In this document: one piece after another, positions 1 through 9,100 of the stretch
Numbering within the stretch: position 1 is the stretch's first letter
Layout of the letters: each line of letters starts with the position of its first letter
Position numbers and translations under genes: made by a program
From: Nibrella saemangeumensis
GTDB taxonomy: Bacteria > Bacteroidota > Bacteroidia > Cytophagales > Spirosomataceae
DNA length: 64,000 nt
Direction: 5' to 3'
NCBI RefSeq assembly: GCF_039541915.1
Contig: NZ_BAABHD010000024.1
Coordinates: 310,001-374,000 of the forward strand
Notes under the pieces: generated by a model
The model's input: the letters and a program-made list of their open reading frames with translations, nothing else
What the model was told of the DNA's origin: nothing
Database searches by the model: none

Positions 1-574
1 GATCGAACGCCTGATAGTGTAAGCCTCGCTTAACGTAAAAAGGGATGTGGTCGAGGTCGTATTCGCAGGCGGCACTGGCCATAGCCAATCGCGCTAGCCT
101 CAGGTCTTCGTCGTAGTAAGGCAGCCACTGTGTTCGTAGCTGCTGAAAATAAAGACCGGCTTCCCCAAGTGGTGCCGGGTAGGCGATTCGGTTGCCAATT
201 TCAACCTCAAAAAAATCCGGCCCGCCCCCATCATCCCATGCAGAAGGTATATATCTTCCGTCAATGATGTCCAAATGAACAGCGGCAAAGCGATGGGAGT
301 TTCTATACCGGGCGATGTCGGCGTTCTCTCCCGAAAAAGCCGCCCACTTTTGCTCAAGCCGACTTATTTCTGTTAGCGGGGTATCGGGGTTTGCCAGAAC
401 GGCAAAGTCCAGGTCACTTTCGGGTGTAGCTTTTCCGCGTGCGCAGGAATTGACAACCAGGAAGGTATCAACTACTGAAACGAAGGCAAAGAAGTTATAT
501 ACCACCTCCGCGGTATGTCGGTGCAAGTCCGTGGGAAACGTTGCCGGGTAATAAGAGCGGAGGGACAAATCCAT
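1..574 (-). CDS. Nucleotidyltransferase-domain protein, 3' end cut by window edge
   Basis: The frame is open from an ATG at 574 down to base 1, so about 191 N-terminal residues are visible and the C-terminus is missing. Around residues 44-62 it reads NSCARGKATPESDLDFAVL, which is the nucleotidyltransferase pattern (GSxxRG...SDxD) with the two metal-binding aspartates present. The usual first glycine is asparagine. After the catalytic domain comes a helical part ending in a YVKRGLHYQAFD-like stretch, as in small nucleotidyltransferase proteins with a helical C-terminal domain. Proteins of this fold transfer a nucleotide to a drug, protein or RNA; the substrate cannot be told from this sequence. 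It is transcribed away from the oxidoreductase cassette, with 157 bp between the two starts. Confidence 0.7.
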   Translation of the reverse strand, partial: MDLSLRSYYPATFPTDLHRHTAEVVYNFFAFVSVVDTFLVVNSCARGKATPESDLDFAVLANPDTPLTEISRLEQKWAAFSGENADIARYRNSHRFAAVHLDIIDGRYIPSAWDDGGGPDFFEVEIGNRIAYPAPLGEAGLYFQQLRTQWLPYYDEDLRLARLAMASAACEYDLDHIPFYVKRGLHYQAFD

Positions 575-731
575 ACAGCAGCCCAAGCTTGATCAGGAAC
601 ACGCTGCCGCTCAGATGCTGATCACCTGTCTCGCGACCCGGTGGTTACCGAATGACCGTATTGCCTGCGCCCCACAAATAAAGTAAATCTTCGGTGTTTT
701 TTCCTTTGTACCCAAAGACCCTAACCTTATT

Positions 732-1283
732 ATGGAAAGACGCAGTGCCCTGAAAAGCCTGGCGGCCGCTGTCGGCGGTCTGGTCACCCTCCCGGCATGG
801 ACCAACGGCTGGACCGAGGCTACCGCCCAACCGGTTCAGACCCTGTTTACCGTCAGGCAGACAGAAGTACTGGCGGCTATCGTGGAGACCCTGATACCGG
901 AATCGGAAGTACCCGGTACGGAGGTACCGGGAGCCAAATCGCTGGGGGTGCATACCTTTATCCAGCGCATGCTGGAAGACTGTTTTGAAAAAAACGACCA
1001 GACAAGCTTTATAGCAGGCCTAAACTCAGTGCAGGCGATGACCAACAGCGGCTACGGTAAACCCTTCACGGCCTGCGACGCTACCCAACGGCTGGAAGCG
1101 CTTAAAACAATTGCAACGGCGGGGGAGCCGGGCCAAAAGGACTTTCTGTCGGCCGTCAAAAACCTCACCATCCAGGGCTATACCACCTCCGAGTACGTCA
1201 TGACCAAACACTACCATTACGAGATGGCTCCGGGCCACTATTACGGCTGCGTACCCGTCGCTATCGCCCAAAACCAACGGTAA
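732..1283 (+). CDS. Gluconate 2-dehydrogenase subunit 3 family protein
   Basis: This 183-residue protein has a twin-arginine-like leader (RRSALKSLAAAVGG near the start), followed by a helical domain containing TVRQTEVLAAIVETLIPES. That signature is typical of the small subunit of membrane flavoprotein dehydrogenases such as gluconate 2-dehydrogenase and glucoside 3-dehydrogenase. In those enzymes the small subunit assists export and assembly of the FAD-carrying catalytic subunit. The catalytic partner follows only 2 bp downstream, so the two are almost certainly co-transcribed. No cytochrome subunit is seen next to them, so the electron acceptor is unknown. The family call is from memory of conserved features, with good confidence. 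Confidence 0.8.
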   Translation: MERRSALKSLAAAVGGLVTLPAWTNGWTEATAQPVQTLFTVRQTEVLAAIVETLIPESEVPGTEVPGAKSLGVHTFIQRMLEDCFEKNDQTSFIAGLNSVQAMTNSGYGKPFTACDATQRLEALKTIATAGEPGQKDFLSAVKNLTIQGYTTSEYVMTKHYHYEMAPGHYYGCVPVAIAQNQR

Positions 1284-1285
1284 AC

Positions 1286-2986
1286 ATGGCCAATTTCGCA
1301 ATAGATGCCGTTCAGGCAATGACATACGACGCCATCGTAATCGGTTCGGGCATCAGCGGTGGCTGGGCCGCCAAAGAACTAAGCGAAAAAGGGCTGAAAA
1401 CGCTGGTGCTGGAGCGGGGCCGCGACGTAAAGCATGGCGTAGATTACCCCACCTCCAACATGAACCCCTGGGATTTTCCCCACCGCGGACAGGTTCCGCT
1501 GGCGGTACGGCCTGAATACGGTCGCTCCTTTCTGCGGGAAGAAACCCTGCACTGGGCCATGAAGGCCGACGAACAGCCGTTTGTGCAGGAGAAGCCGTTC
1601 CAGTGGACGCGGGGCTACCACGTGGGCGGTAAATCGCTGCTGTGGGCCAGACAGACGCAGCGCTGGAGCGACTTTGATTTCGACGGTCCGGCCCGCGACG
1701 ATTTTGCCGTAGACTGGCCTATCCGCTACAAAGATCTGGCTCCGTGGTACAGTCATGTCGAAAAATTTGCGGGTATTTCCGGCAATAAAGACGGCCTGCC
1801 CCACCTGCCCGATGGCGAGTTTCTGCCGCCTATTGAGCTAAGCTGTGTTGAGTCGCATTTGCAGGGGGTCATTGCGAAGAACTACAAAGACCGCCAGCTC
1901 ATCCAGGGGCGTTGTGCGCATATTACAAAGCCTCAGCCCATTCACCAGCAGCAGGGCCGCACGCAGTGCATGCACCGGACGCTCTGCGTGCGCGGGTGTC
2001 CGCTGGGCGGGTACTTTAGCAGCAATGCGGCTACCCTGCCCTGGGCGGCCAAAACCGGAAACATGACACTGCGGCCCCATTCAGTGGTCCATTCCGTCAT
2101 CTATGATGCAAAGAAAGGACGGGCCACCGGCGTTCGGGTGGTGGATGCCAACACCAGGGAGATGCTGGAGTTTTACGCCCGGATCATCTTTGTAAACAGC
2201 TCGGCCCTGAACAGCAACCTCATTCTGCTGAACTCCCAATCCGACCGTTTTCCGAACGGGCTGGGCAATGACAGCGGGCTGCTCGGCAAATACATAGCGT
2301 GGCACAATTACCGGGGTAAGATCTCGGCGCAATACGACGGTTTTACTGATAAGAGGACCGACGGCAAAAACCCCAGCAACGGCTACATTCCCCGGTTCCG
2401 TAACCTGCACAAACAGGAGACCGACTTTCTGCGGGGCTACGCGGTGGGCGTTGGTGGCGGTCGCGGACTGACGCAGAACCGACAGGGTATGGGACTCGAA
2501 CTAAAAGAGAATCTGCTGAACCCCAAACCCGGCCCCTGGCATATCAGCGGCTGGATGATGGGCGAGACCATCCCGCTGGAAAACAACCACGTTCGCTTGG
2601 ACCCGAACCAGAAAGATAAGTACGGCATACCCCTGCTGGTCACCTCGGCCGACTGGACAGAGAACGACGACAAAATGGTAAAAGATTATATGGAGCAGCT
2701 CCCCGAGATGTTTACCCTGGCCGGTTTTACCAACATCAAAGCCGTTGATACCCATTCACAGCCCGGTGCCGACATCCACGAAATGGGCGGGGTACGCATG
2801 GGTAAAGACCCAAAGACCTCGCTGCTGAACAAGTGGAATCAACTGCATGCCTGTAAAAACGTGTTTGTCACCGATGGAGCCTGCATGACCTCAACCGCTA
2901 CGCAGAACCCATCACTAACGTATATGGCGCTTACGGCCAGAGCCGCAAACTATGCCGTAAGCGAGCTAAAGAAAAAGAACCTGTAA
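1286..2986 (+). CDS. GMC-family FAD oxidoreductase, probable sugar/glycoside dehydrogenase
   Basis: 566 residues. The N-terminus carries the Rossmann FAD site (YDAIVIGSGISGGWAAKEL, about residues 13-31), and the protein has GMC-type length. The C-terminal half has the expected catalytic pair: His498 in HEMGG and Asn541 in TQNPSLT. The protein has no signal peptide of its own, which fits piggy-back Tat export with the subunit 3-like protein encoded 2 bp upstream. Enzymes with this two-subunit layout oxidise sugar hydroxyls, for example glucosides to 3-keto-glycosides. The exported sugar isomerase gene downstream (33 bp gap) fits that role, but the substrate is inference. Met12 at 1319 is an alternative start that would leave only one residue before the FAD motif. 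Confidence 0.88.
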   Translation: MANFAIDAVQAMTYDAIVIGSGISGGWAAKELSEKGLKTLVLERGRDVKHGVDYPTSNMNPWDFPHRGQVPLAVRPEYGRSFLREETLHWAMKADEQPFVQEKPFQWTRGYHVGGKSLLWARQTQRWSDFDFDGPARDDFAVDWPIRYKDLAPWYSHVEKFAGISGNKDGLPHLPDGEFLPPIELSCVESHLQGVIAKNYKDRQLIQGRCAHITKPQPIHQQQGRTQCMHRTLCVRGCPLGGYFSSNAATLPWAAKTGNMTLRPHSVVHSVIYDAKKGRATGVRVVDANTREMLEFYARIIFVNSSALNSNLILLNSQSDRFPNGLGNDSGLLGKYIAWHNYRGKISAQYDGFTDKRTDGKNPSNGYIPRFRNLHKQETDFLRGYAVGVGGGRGLTQNRQGMGLELKENLLNPKPGPWHISGWMMGETIPLENNHVRLDPNQKDKYGIPLLVTSADWTENDDKMVKDYMEQLPEMFTLAGFTNIKAVDTHSQPGADIHEMGGVRMGKDPKTSLLNKWNQLHACKNVFVTDGACMTSTATQNPSLTYMALTARAANYAVSELKKKNL

Positions 2987-3019
2987 ACGATTATCCGTAT
3001 CCCTAACCTCTGTTACATC

Positions 3020-3886
3020 ATGAATAAACGTGCTTATCTATTGGGTGCCCTCACCCTTTCCCTGCTTACCCTGAGTGACGGTTTTGCGCAAAAGAAAGGC
3101 AAACCGGTGTATACTTTTCCGCTCGGCATCGAGTCGTACACCTACCGGAACTGGTTTCCCAAAAATGTAGAAGCCACGCTGGACACCATCAAAGCGCTCG
3201 GCTTCACCGAATACGAAGGCGGTGCTCCACGCGGTATTGCACCCGAAGAATTCAAAAAGATGCTCGATCAGCGCGGTATAAAACTGGTCGCCACCGGGGC
3301 CGGTTATGAGTCAATTGTAAAAGATCCCGAGGCTGTCGTCAAAAATGCCAAAGCCCTGGGAGCCTCGTACGTAATGGTCGCCTGGATCCCGCATCAGAAA
3401 GGCAATTTTACGCTCGAAAATGCCAAAAAGGCCGTTGAAGACTTTAACCGGGTGGGTAAGGTGCTGGCCGATAACGGGCTGACGCTCTGCTACCACAACC
3501 ACGGCTTTGAGTTTCAGCCCTACCAGAACGGTACCCTGTTCGATTATATGGTGCAGAACACCGACCCGCGCTACGTATCGTTTGAAATGGACATCCTATG
3601 GGCGCAGCATGGCGGGGCCGATCCCGTTCAGCTCCTGAAGAAGTACGGCAACCGCTGGAAGCTGATGCACCTGAAAGATCTCAAAAAAGGGATAAAAGGC
3701 GACCTGACCGGCGGCACTCCGCCCGAAAATGACGTGGTGCTGGGCGATGGCCAACTGGATATGCCCGCCATTCTGAAAGAAGCGAAGAAAGCCGGCATCA
3801 AGCACTATTTCATTGAAGACGAAAGCAACAAGGAAGACGTGCAGGTCCGGCAGAGCATTGCCTATCTGAAGAATTTGCGGGAGTAA
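3020..3886 (+). CDS. Exported sugar phosphate isomerase/epimerase-like TIM-barrel protein
   Basis: 288 residues with a cleavable signal peptide (MNKRAYLLGALTLSLLTLSDGFAQ-like, cut after about residue 24). The mature part is a xylose isomerase-like TIM barrel: YTYRNWFP near the start, CYHNHGFEF in the middle, EMDILWAQHGG, LMHLKDLKKG, and IEDES near the end. These supply the His, Glu and Asp metal ligands expected in the family. The name sugar phosphate isomerase is a family label; a periplasmic enzyme is unlikely to see sugar phosphates. With the GMC dehydrogenase upstream, a role on 3-keto sugars or keto-glycosides is the most reasonable guess. It is the last gene of the three-gene cassette and is followed by a strong hairpin. 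Confidence 0.85.
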   Translation: MNKRAYLLGALTLSLLTLSDGFAQKKGKPVYTFPLGIESYTYRNWFPKNVEATLDTIKALGFTEYEGGAPRGIAPEEFKKMLDQRGIKLVATGAGYESIVKDPEAVVKNAKALGASYVMVAWIPHQKGNFTLENAKKAVEDFNRVGKVLADNGLTLCYHNHGFEFQPYQNGTLFDYMVQNTDPRYVSFEMDILWAQHGGADPVQLLKKYGNRWKLMHLKDLKKGIKGDLTGGTPPENDVVLGDGQLDMPAILKEAKKAGIKHYFIEDESNKEDVQVRQSIAYLKNLRE

Positions 3887-3899
3887 GCCGGTTCCGTGT

Positions 3900-3926
3900 T
3901 CGTCCCGCGTTTGTAACGCGGGACGA
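3900..3926 (+). terminator. 12-bp perfect hairpin after the oxidoreductase cassette
   Basis: TCGTCCCGCGTT at 3900-3911 pairs perfectly with AACGCGGGACGA at 3915-3926 across a 3-nt loop. It starts 14 bp after the isomerase stop codon. There is no T-run, so it may be a transcript-stabilising or interspersed palindromic (REP-like) hairpin rather than a simple intrinsic terminator. Confidence 0.5.
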
Positions 3927-4034
3927 GCATGGGCGCAGGCTTCTGTAAGCGCAGTGACCGCACACGAACCCAAACTTGCTTCCTCTGCCCTGCCTTCTTA
4001 TTTTAGAGGGATATTTTGTGCGCACGGATAGTCT

Positions 4035-5087
4035 TTGGAAAAATTAAACGATAAATGGCTCCGGTTGATTGGCATTCCCGCCGTGGAGTTGCTGACCAAC
4101 CTATTGTACCTTGAACAGTACCAGTACAACTGGTGGGTGTACCTCCGCACCAGTTTCTGGGGGGTTTTCTACATCTTTCTGCTGTGGGAGGCTTTTACCC
4201 GCTGGCTCCGGTGGGTTCGGGCCAAGTACCCTAATATTGAACAGACCCGGCATCGAATCCTCCTGACGTTTGCTGGATATTTCGCCATTATCACCGCAGC
4301 GCAGATTACGGTGGTCTCGTTGTTTGGGCTGCTGGGCATTGCGGGCGTTCCCATCACGTGGGAGGTGTACCTGCACCAGTTGCTGGGCGGCTATGTCGTA
4401 ATTCTGATCGTCGGTATTCTGTACGAAATCATTTATTACCTCTCCAAATTAAAAACAGCCCTGATTGAGGCAGAAACAGCCAAAAAGATCAGTTTACAGC
4501 ACCAGTATGACAGCCTGAAAGCGCAGGTGAACCCTCACTTCCTGTTCAATTCGCTGACGTCGCTCTCCATGCTCATCGACGAAAATCCCCGACAGGCGTC
4601 GGCGTTTATCGATGAGATGAGTACGGTATACCGCTACCTGCTGCAAACGAGTGTGCGTGACCTGATTCCGCTTCGGCAGGAATTAAACTTTCTGGACTCC
4701 TACTACCACTTGCTGAAAATCCGGTACGGCAATAGCGTTTTCGTTGTTCAGGATGTACGGGAAAGTTTATTGGAGAACCAGTTACCCCCGCTGTCACTGC
4801 AACTACTGATCGAAAATGCCCTGAAGCACAATATGCTGCTGCCGGAATGCCCGCTGACCATCCGGGTGGCCTGTACCCCCCAGGGAGAACTGGAAGTCAC
4901 CAATACAATCTGCCGGAAAACAACCAAAGTTATCGCCAACCGGACAGGCTTAGCGACCATTGTAAGCCGGTACCGCCTGCTGGACCTGCCCGACCCGGTT
5001 ATCGAAGACGATGGAAAGCTGTTCAGCGTTCGTCTGCCCCTGTTGAGGGTTAGCCAGGAAAAGACAATTCAACTGACTACGCCGTGA
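4035..5087 (+). CDS. LytS-type sensor histidine kinase (first of pair)
   Basis: 350 residues from a TTG start; no suitable ATG lies nearby. The N-terminal half has four hydrophobic membrane segments, including YIFLLWEAF, YFAIITAAQITVVSLFGLLGIAG and VILIVGILYEIIYY. Next come a short coiled coil, the His_kinase box LKAQVNPHFLFNSL with phospho-acceptor His168, and an N-box IENALKHNM. The family senses envelope or extracellular cues and usually phosphorylates a LytTR response regulator. No such regulator is adjacent, so the partner must lie elsewhere. The stop overlaps the next kinase start as GTGA, indicating translational coupling and probable joint function or heterodimerisation. The C-terminal ATPase part is short, as is usual in this family. 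Confidence 0.85.
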   Translation: MEKLNDKWLRLIGIPAVELLTNLLYLEQYQYNWWVYLRTSFWGVFYIFLLWEAFTRWLRWVRAKYPNIEQTRHRILLTFAGYFAIITAAQITVVSLFGLLGIAGVPITWEVYLHQLLGGYVVILIVGILYEIIYYLSKLKTALIEAETAKKISLQHQYDSLKAQVNPHFLFNSLTSLSMLIDENPRQASAFIDEMSTVYRYLLQTSVRDLIPLRQELNFLDSYYHLLKIRYGNSVFVVQDVRESLLENQLPPLSLQLLIENALKHNMLLPECPLTIRVACTPQGELEVTNTICRKTTKVIANRTGLATIVSRYRLLDLPDPVIEDDGKLFSVRLPLLRVSQEKTIQLTTP

Positions 5088-6133
5088 AACGTCCGACCTA
5101 TACCCAACAGGATATTCTAATTCGGTGGACGGTGCTGCCGGTATATGTACTGGTGTTGAACTGGCTGCTGCTCGGCAACGCCTACTGGGCAACGGCAAAG
5201 GTATTTTCTGCGGCCACGCTGCTTGCGTTTCTGTTCTACTACGCCCACTGGCTCGTTAACAATGACATTGCCCAATGGTTTCACCGGCTGTATCCAAGCT
5301 TCAAACACACCTTACTTCGTGTGGTGCTCTCGGTGGTTGTAATCAGTGTTCATACCAGTGGCATTACCGGAATCATCTACCTGTTGTATCGTTACCTGGC
5401 GTTTGCCGGGTACCAGCCCCAGCCGGATGATTTGCGGTGGGGCCTGTTGTTCGGGGTAGTTGTGGTGCTGCTGGTTACGGCTATTTACGAGTCAGTGAAC
5501 CTCTTTGAGCAATGGCAGCGGACCCTCACCCAGACCGAGCAGTTCAGGAAAGCTAATCTGGAAAGTCAGTTCGAGAGTCTGAAGCAGCAAATCAACCCTC
5601 ATTTTCTGTTTAATTCCCTCAACACGCTGTCGCAACTGGTTGAAGAATCCCCCAATCAGGCCACGGCCTACCTCGACGAGATGAGCAGCGTATACCGGTA
5701 TCTGCTCCGCGCCAATGAGCAGCACCTGACTACACTAAAGACCGAACTAGACTTTGCCCGTTCGTATTTTTACCTGCTGGGTATCCGGCACGGGCAGGCG
5801 ATTCAGCTCGTTGAGGCCGTCGACCCACTCTATTATGATCACCTGATTCCTCCGCTCACCCTGCAGCTCCTGCTGGAAAATGCCGTGAAGCACAACATCA
5901 TTCTGCCCGAGCAGCCGCTGGTGATCGAACTGCGAACCACACCCGATGCCCGGTTGGTGGTGCAGAATAATCTCCAGCGTAAACGGGTGCAGGTCTCCTC
6001 CAGCCGGGTGGGTTTAACCAATATCACGTCCAAGTACCAGTTGCTGGGTCAGGGGGATATGCAGGTCAACGAAAAACCAGACTGTTTCAGGGTTACACTA
6101 CCCCTGCTGGCCGCCAGTCATCTCTATCACTAA
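5084..6133 (+). CDS. LytS-type sensor histidine kinase (second of pair)
   Basis: 349 residues from a GTG inside the GTGA overlap with the previous gene. The layout repeats that of its neighbour: four membrane segments, a linker helix, LKQQINPHFLFNSLNTL with phospho-acceptor His173, and LLLENAVKHNI as the N-box. The two proteins are similar along their whole length (for example ATAYLDEMSSVYRYLLR against SAFIDEMSTVYRYLLQ), so they are tandem duplicates that have diverged mainly in the membrane region. No LytTR regulator is linked. The gene ends at a long bidirectional hairpin shared with the converging amylase gene. Confidence 0.85.
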   Translation: MKRPTYTQQDILIRWTVLPVYVLVLNWLLLGNAYWATAKVFSAATLLAFLFYYAHWLVNNDIAQWFHRLYPSFKHTLLRVVLSVVVISVHTSGITGIIYLLYRYLAFAGYQPQPDDLRWGLLFGVVVVLLVTAIYESVNLFEQWQRTLTQTEQFRKANLESQFESLKQQINPHFLFNSLNTLSQLVEESPNQATAYLDEMSSVYRYLLRANEQHLTTLKTELDFARSYFYLLGIRHGQAIQLVEAVDPLYYDHLIPPLTLQLLLENAVKHNIILPEQPLVIELRTTPDARLVVQNNLQRKRVQVSSSRVGLTNITSKYQLLGQGDMQVNEKPDCFRVTLPLLAASHLYH

Positions 6134-6173
6134 ACACCAAAGCGGGTCTCACGTTGAGACCCGCTTTGGTGTT
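6133..6173. terminator. 19-bp bidirectional terminator hairpin
   Basis: 6133-6151 is perfectly complementary to 6155-6173 (19 bp) with a 3-nt loop. It overlaps the last base of the second LytS stop codon and lies between two converging genes, so it can terminate both. A T-rich stretch (TTCTTTAT) follows on the plus strand, and an A/T-poor flank lies on the other side. Confidence 0.75.
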
Positions 6174-6193
6174 CTTTATCAGGCTGACGGCTG

Positions 6194-9100
6194 CTACCTG
6201 ACCAGCAGTTTCAGGAACGTCACACCCTGCCCGGTCGTAAGCCGCGTGATGTACAAACCACCGGGCGTTTTGCCGGCTTCCCAGCTTACCTGATATACCA
6301 GGCCAGCCTCCGCTTTGCCGGCCTGCAGATGCCGCACCACCGAGCCTTTCAGATCCTGGATGTCCAGCGAATAGTCTCCGCCCTGCGGCAGCATAAACTC
6401 AATGGTGGTGCTGCCTTCGACCGGGTTGGGGTAATTCCGCAGGACCAGCGCATCGGCCGATAGCACCGGCTCGGCGGCTTCGCGTTTGCTCTTCTCTGAA
6501 TGGATGACGATGGAGCCTCCGCCAATTGCCGTTTCCGGGTCGGCATTCTCTGCTTGATTCAGTTCGCTCAGGTTATTATCGTACACAATTTGTTCCTGAC
6601 CGGTATCGGAGTTCAGGGTCCAGATTTTTATCCGGAACTTATCGGTGCCACCACCTCCTGACACTTGTCCGTCGATAGCCGACACCAGGAAGCTGTAAGT
6701 ACCTTTGCCGTTGATGGTGCCGGTCCCTTTGTAGTTGGCCCGGGAGCCGGCTATGACAAGACGCATATCCTCGTACGCTATACTTTTGAAGTTCAGGTTA
6801 CCGGCCTTGAATTGGAACTCGGTATTGCCGTCGGGCACGGTAGAACCCCGCTTATATTTTGCCACAAACCCGAACGTTGCCCGTCCGGCCAGTGCCAGAT
6901 CTTCTTTGTACGCGCCGGCCGATGACTGTATCCAGCCGCCACCTGTCACAAAACCGCCATCCGGGTTATAGATAACTACATACTGGTGGGTCGCGGCCAC
7001 GGTTTGGCTACAGGCACTGGTGATGACCAGCGTGGGCGAAAACACGCCTTGTCCGGCATATGTGTACTCGGTTACCAGCGTATTGTTCGTGAGCACACCG
7101 CCCGTAGTTGCGCCATTTCCCCACTGCCATTGCCAGGTTGCTCCCGCCAGATCACCCGAAAGCGTAGCAGTCAGGGAAACCGGCGTACCAATCAACTGGG
7201 GCGACAGCGGCCCCGCTGTCGCAACTGTCGGCAGGCTGTTCACTGTCAGGTTAAACGTCGTCGAGGTGAGACTGGTGCAGGAACTCGTGACCACACAATA
7301 ATAGCCGTCGGTATCCGTCGTTTTTGCCGCATCGATGCTCAATGTCGACGTATTTTGTCCGGCTACTGGGGCGTTGGTGCCGGTTCTGTACCACTGATAG
7401 CCAAGCGTACCTGGCCCGGTGGCCATTACGGGTACGCTGACGGGTGTACCCGCGCAGACTACGCTGGCCGAAGCGGGTTCCTGCGTAATGGTGGTAGCCT
7501 CCTTAACCGTCAGGGTCACACTGGCTACGGCGGTCAGCCCCAGCGCATCGGTAACGGTAACGGAGTAAGGTCCGCTGGTTGTGGCGGTCGCTACCGAACT
7601 GCTCTGAGTCGGGGTAGCACCCGTCGAAAAAGCGTAGGTGTAGGGTGCCGTACCACCCGTAGTAGTGGTCGTCAGTGTAGCCGACTGACCTGGACAAATA
7701 GTACCACTGACTGGAGCCACTGCTAAGGTTGCGGAGAGCGGAGCTACGTCCTGCACCCACACCGAATAGCTCTTGGGCGGCAGTTCGACATAAATGCGGT
7801 TCTGACCGTCGACTACGGCATACGGGAATTTTGATTTGCCCAGGATATCGGCAAACTGAGTTCCCTGGGTAATGCCGTTCCGCACAGCAATCAGGTGATC
7901 GACCTTCAGGGTGTCTTCCCCAAAGTTAATGGCTACAATAACGTCTTTACCCGTACTGGTGGGCGCTTCGAGCTGGTAGATCAACGTACGGTTATGGGAC
8001 CCTTTTATATAGTTGTTCGGGCTTGGTGGTGAATTATTGACTCCACCGTAATGATTCAGGTAATGTACCCCCGGCGAGTTGTTGATGTACGTCTTCAATA
8101 CCTTCATCAGCTGGTCAATCTCCGCCTTCATGGGCTTGAGGCCAACCGGATGGTAATCAAATCCGTAGGTATCGGAACCGAATTTAGAATTGCGGGCCGG
8201 ATAGCCATAGTAATCTGGATAAAATACGGCTGGTACGCCCAACTGGTTGTTGGTGAGCAGATAAGCGTAGCCCAAAATCGGGTTGTTGTGTACCAGGGCA
8301 TCACCGTGGGAGGTGTTGGCACTCCGGAAGTCGTGGTTGTTCAGGAACGTTACCACGTTGAAACCGCTCATGTTTTTGGCATCCCGCAAACTGCTGAAAT
8401 ATACCTGACGGACATTCGCTCCGTTGTCGAGGGCCTCCTTCAACGCCCGACGCAGCGAGAAGTCAAATACTTTTACGGGCGCAGCCTGCCGGGTTTGCTC
8501 GTTCAGTCCGCTACTGACCGCGTCTACCCATCCCTTTAACTCATCCGTGTTTTCACCATACCACTCGCCCACCACCAGATTAGGGGTCCGGTTACTGGCT
8601 ACCATTTCGTTCAGCATTTTGGACACAAACGATGGCTCAAAATGTTTGATGGCATCCATGCGCAACCCCTTCGACCCTAGTTCATCGTACGCCCATTTGG
8701 TCCAGGCAATCAACGTGTCCCGCGTAGCCGGAACGTTATGGTCATAATCGTAGAAGTAGTCCATACTCTGCATACTCCACTCCGGTCCCAAACTGGTTGT
8801 CTGGGACCAGCCGGCAGGGCTGTTACCATCAAAATGCGGTCGAAAAGCATTCCAGTTGAGCCCACCCCGTTTGCTGGTCATTTTAGTAAAGTCGGTGTAG
8901 GTCTGAAATACCAGTTTATAACCATCTAAGAATGGGTTGGTGTAATCAGCTATATTGTAAGAACCGGCTCCAGGCACCTTTTCATAATAGATATCAATAG
9001 GAAGATGATCCGAGTATTCACTATCATAGTTGATAGCCTGGATGATGAGCGAGTCACCTAAGGCATTAAAATCACTGGCTGTCACTGTTACCGCAAACTC

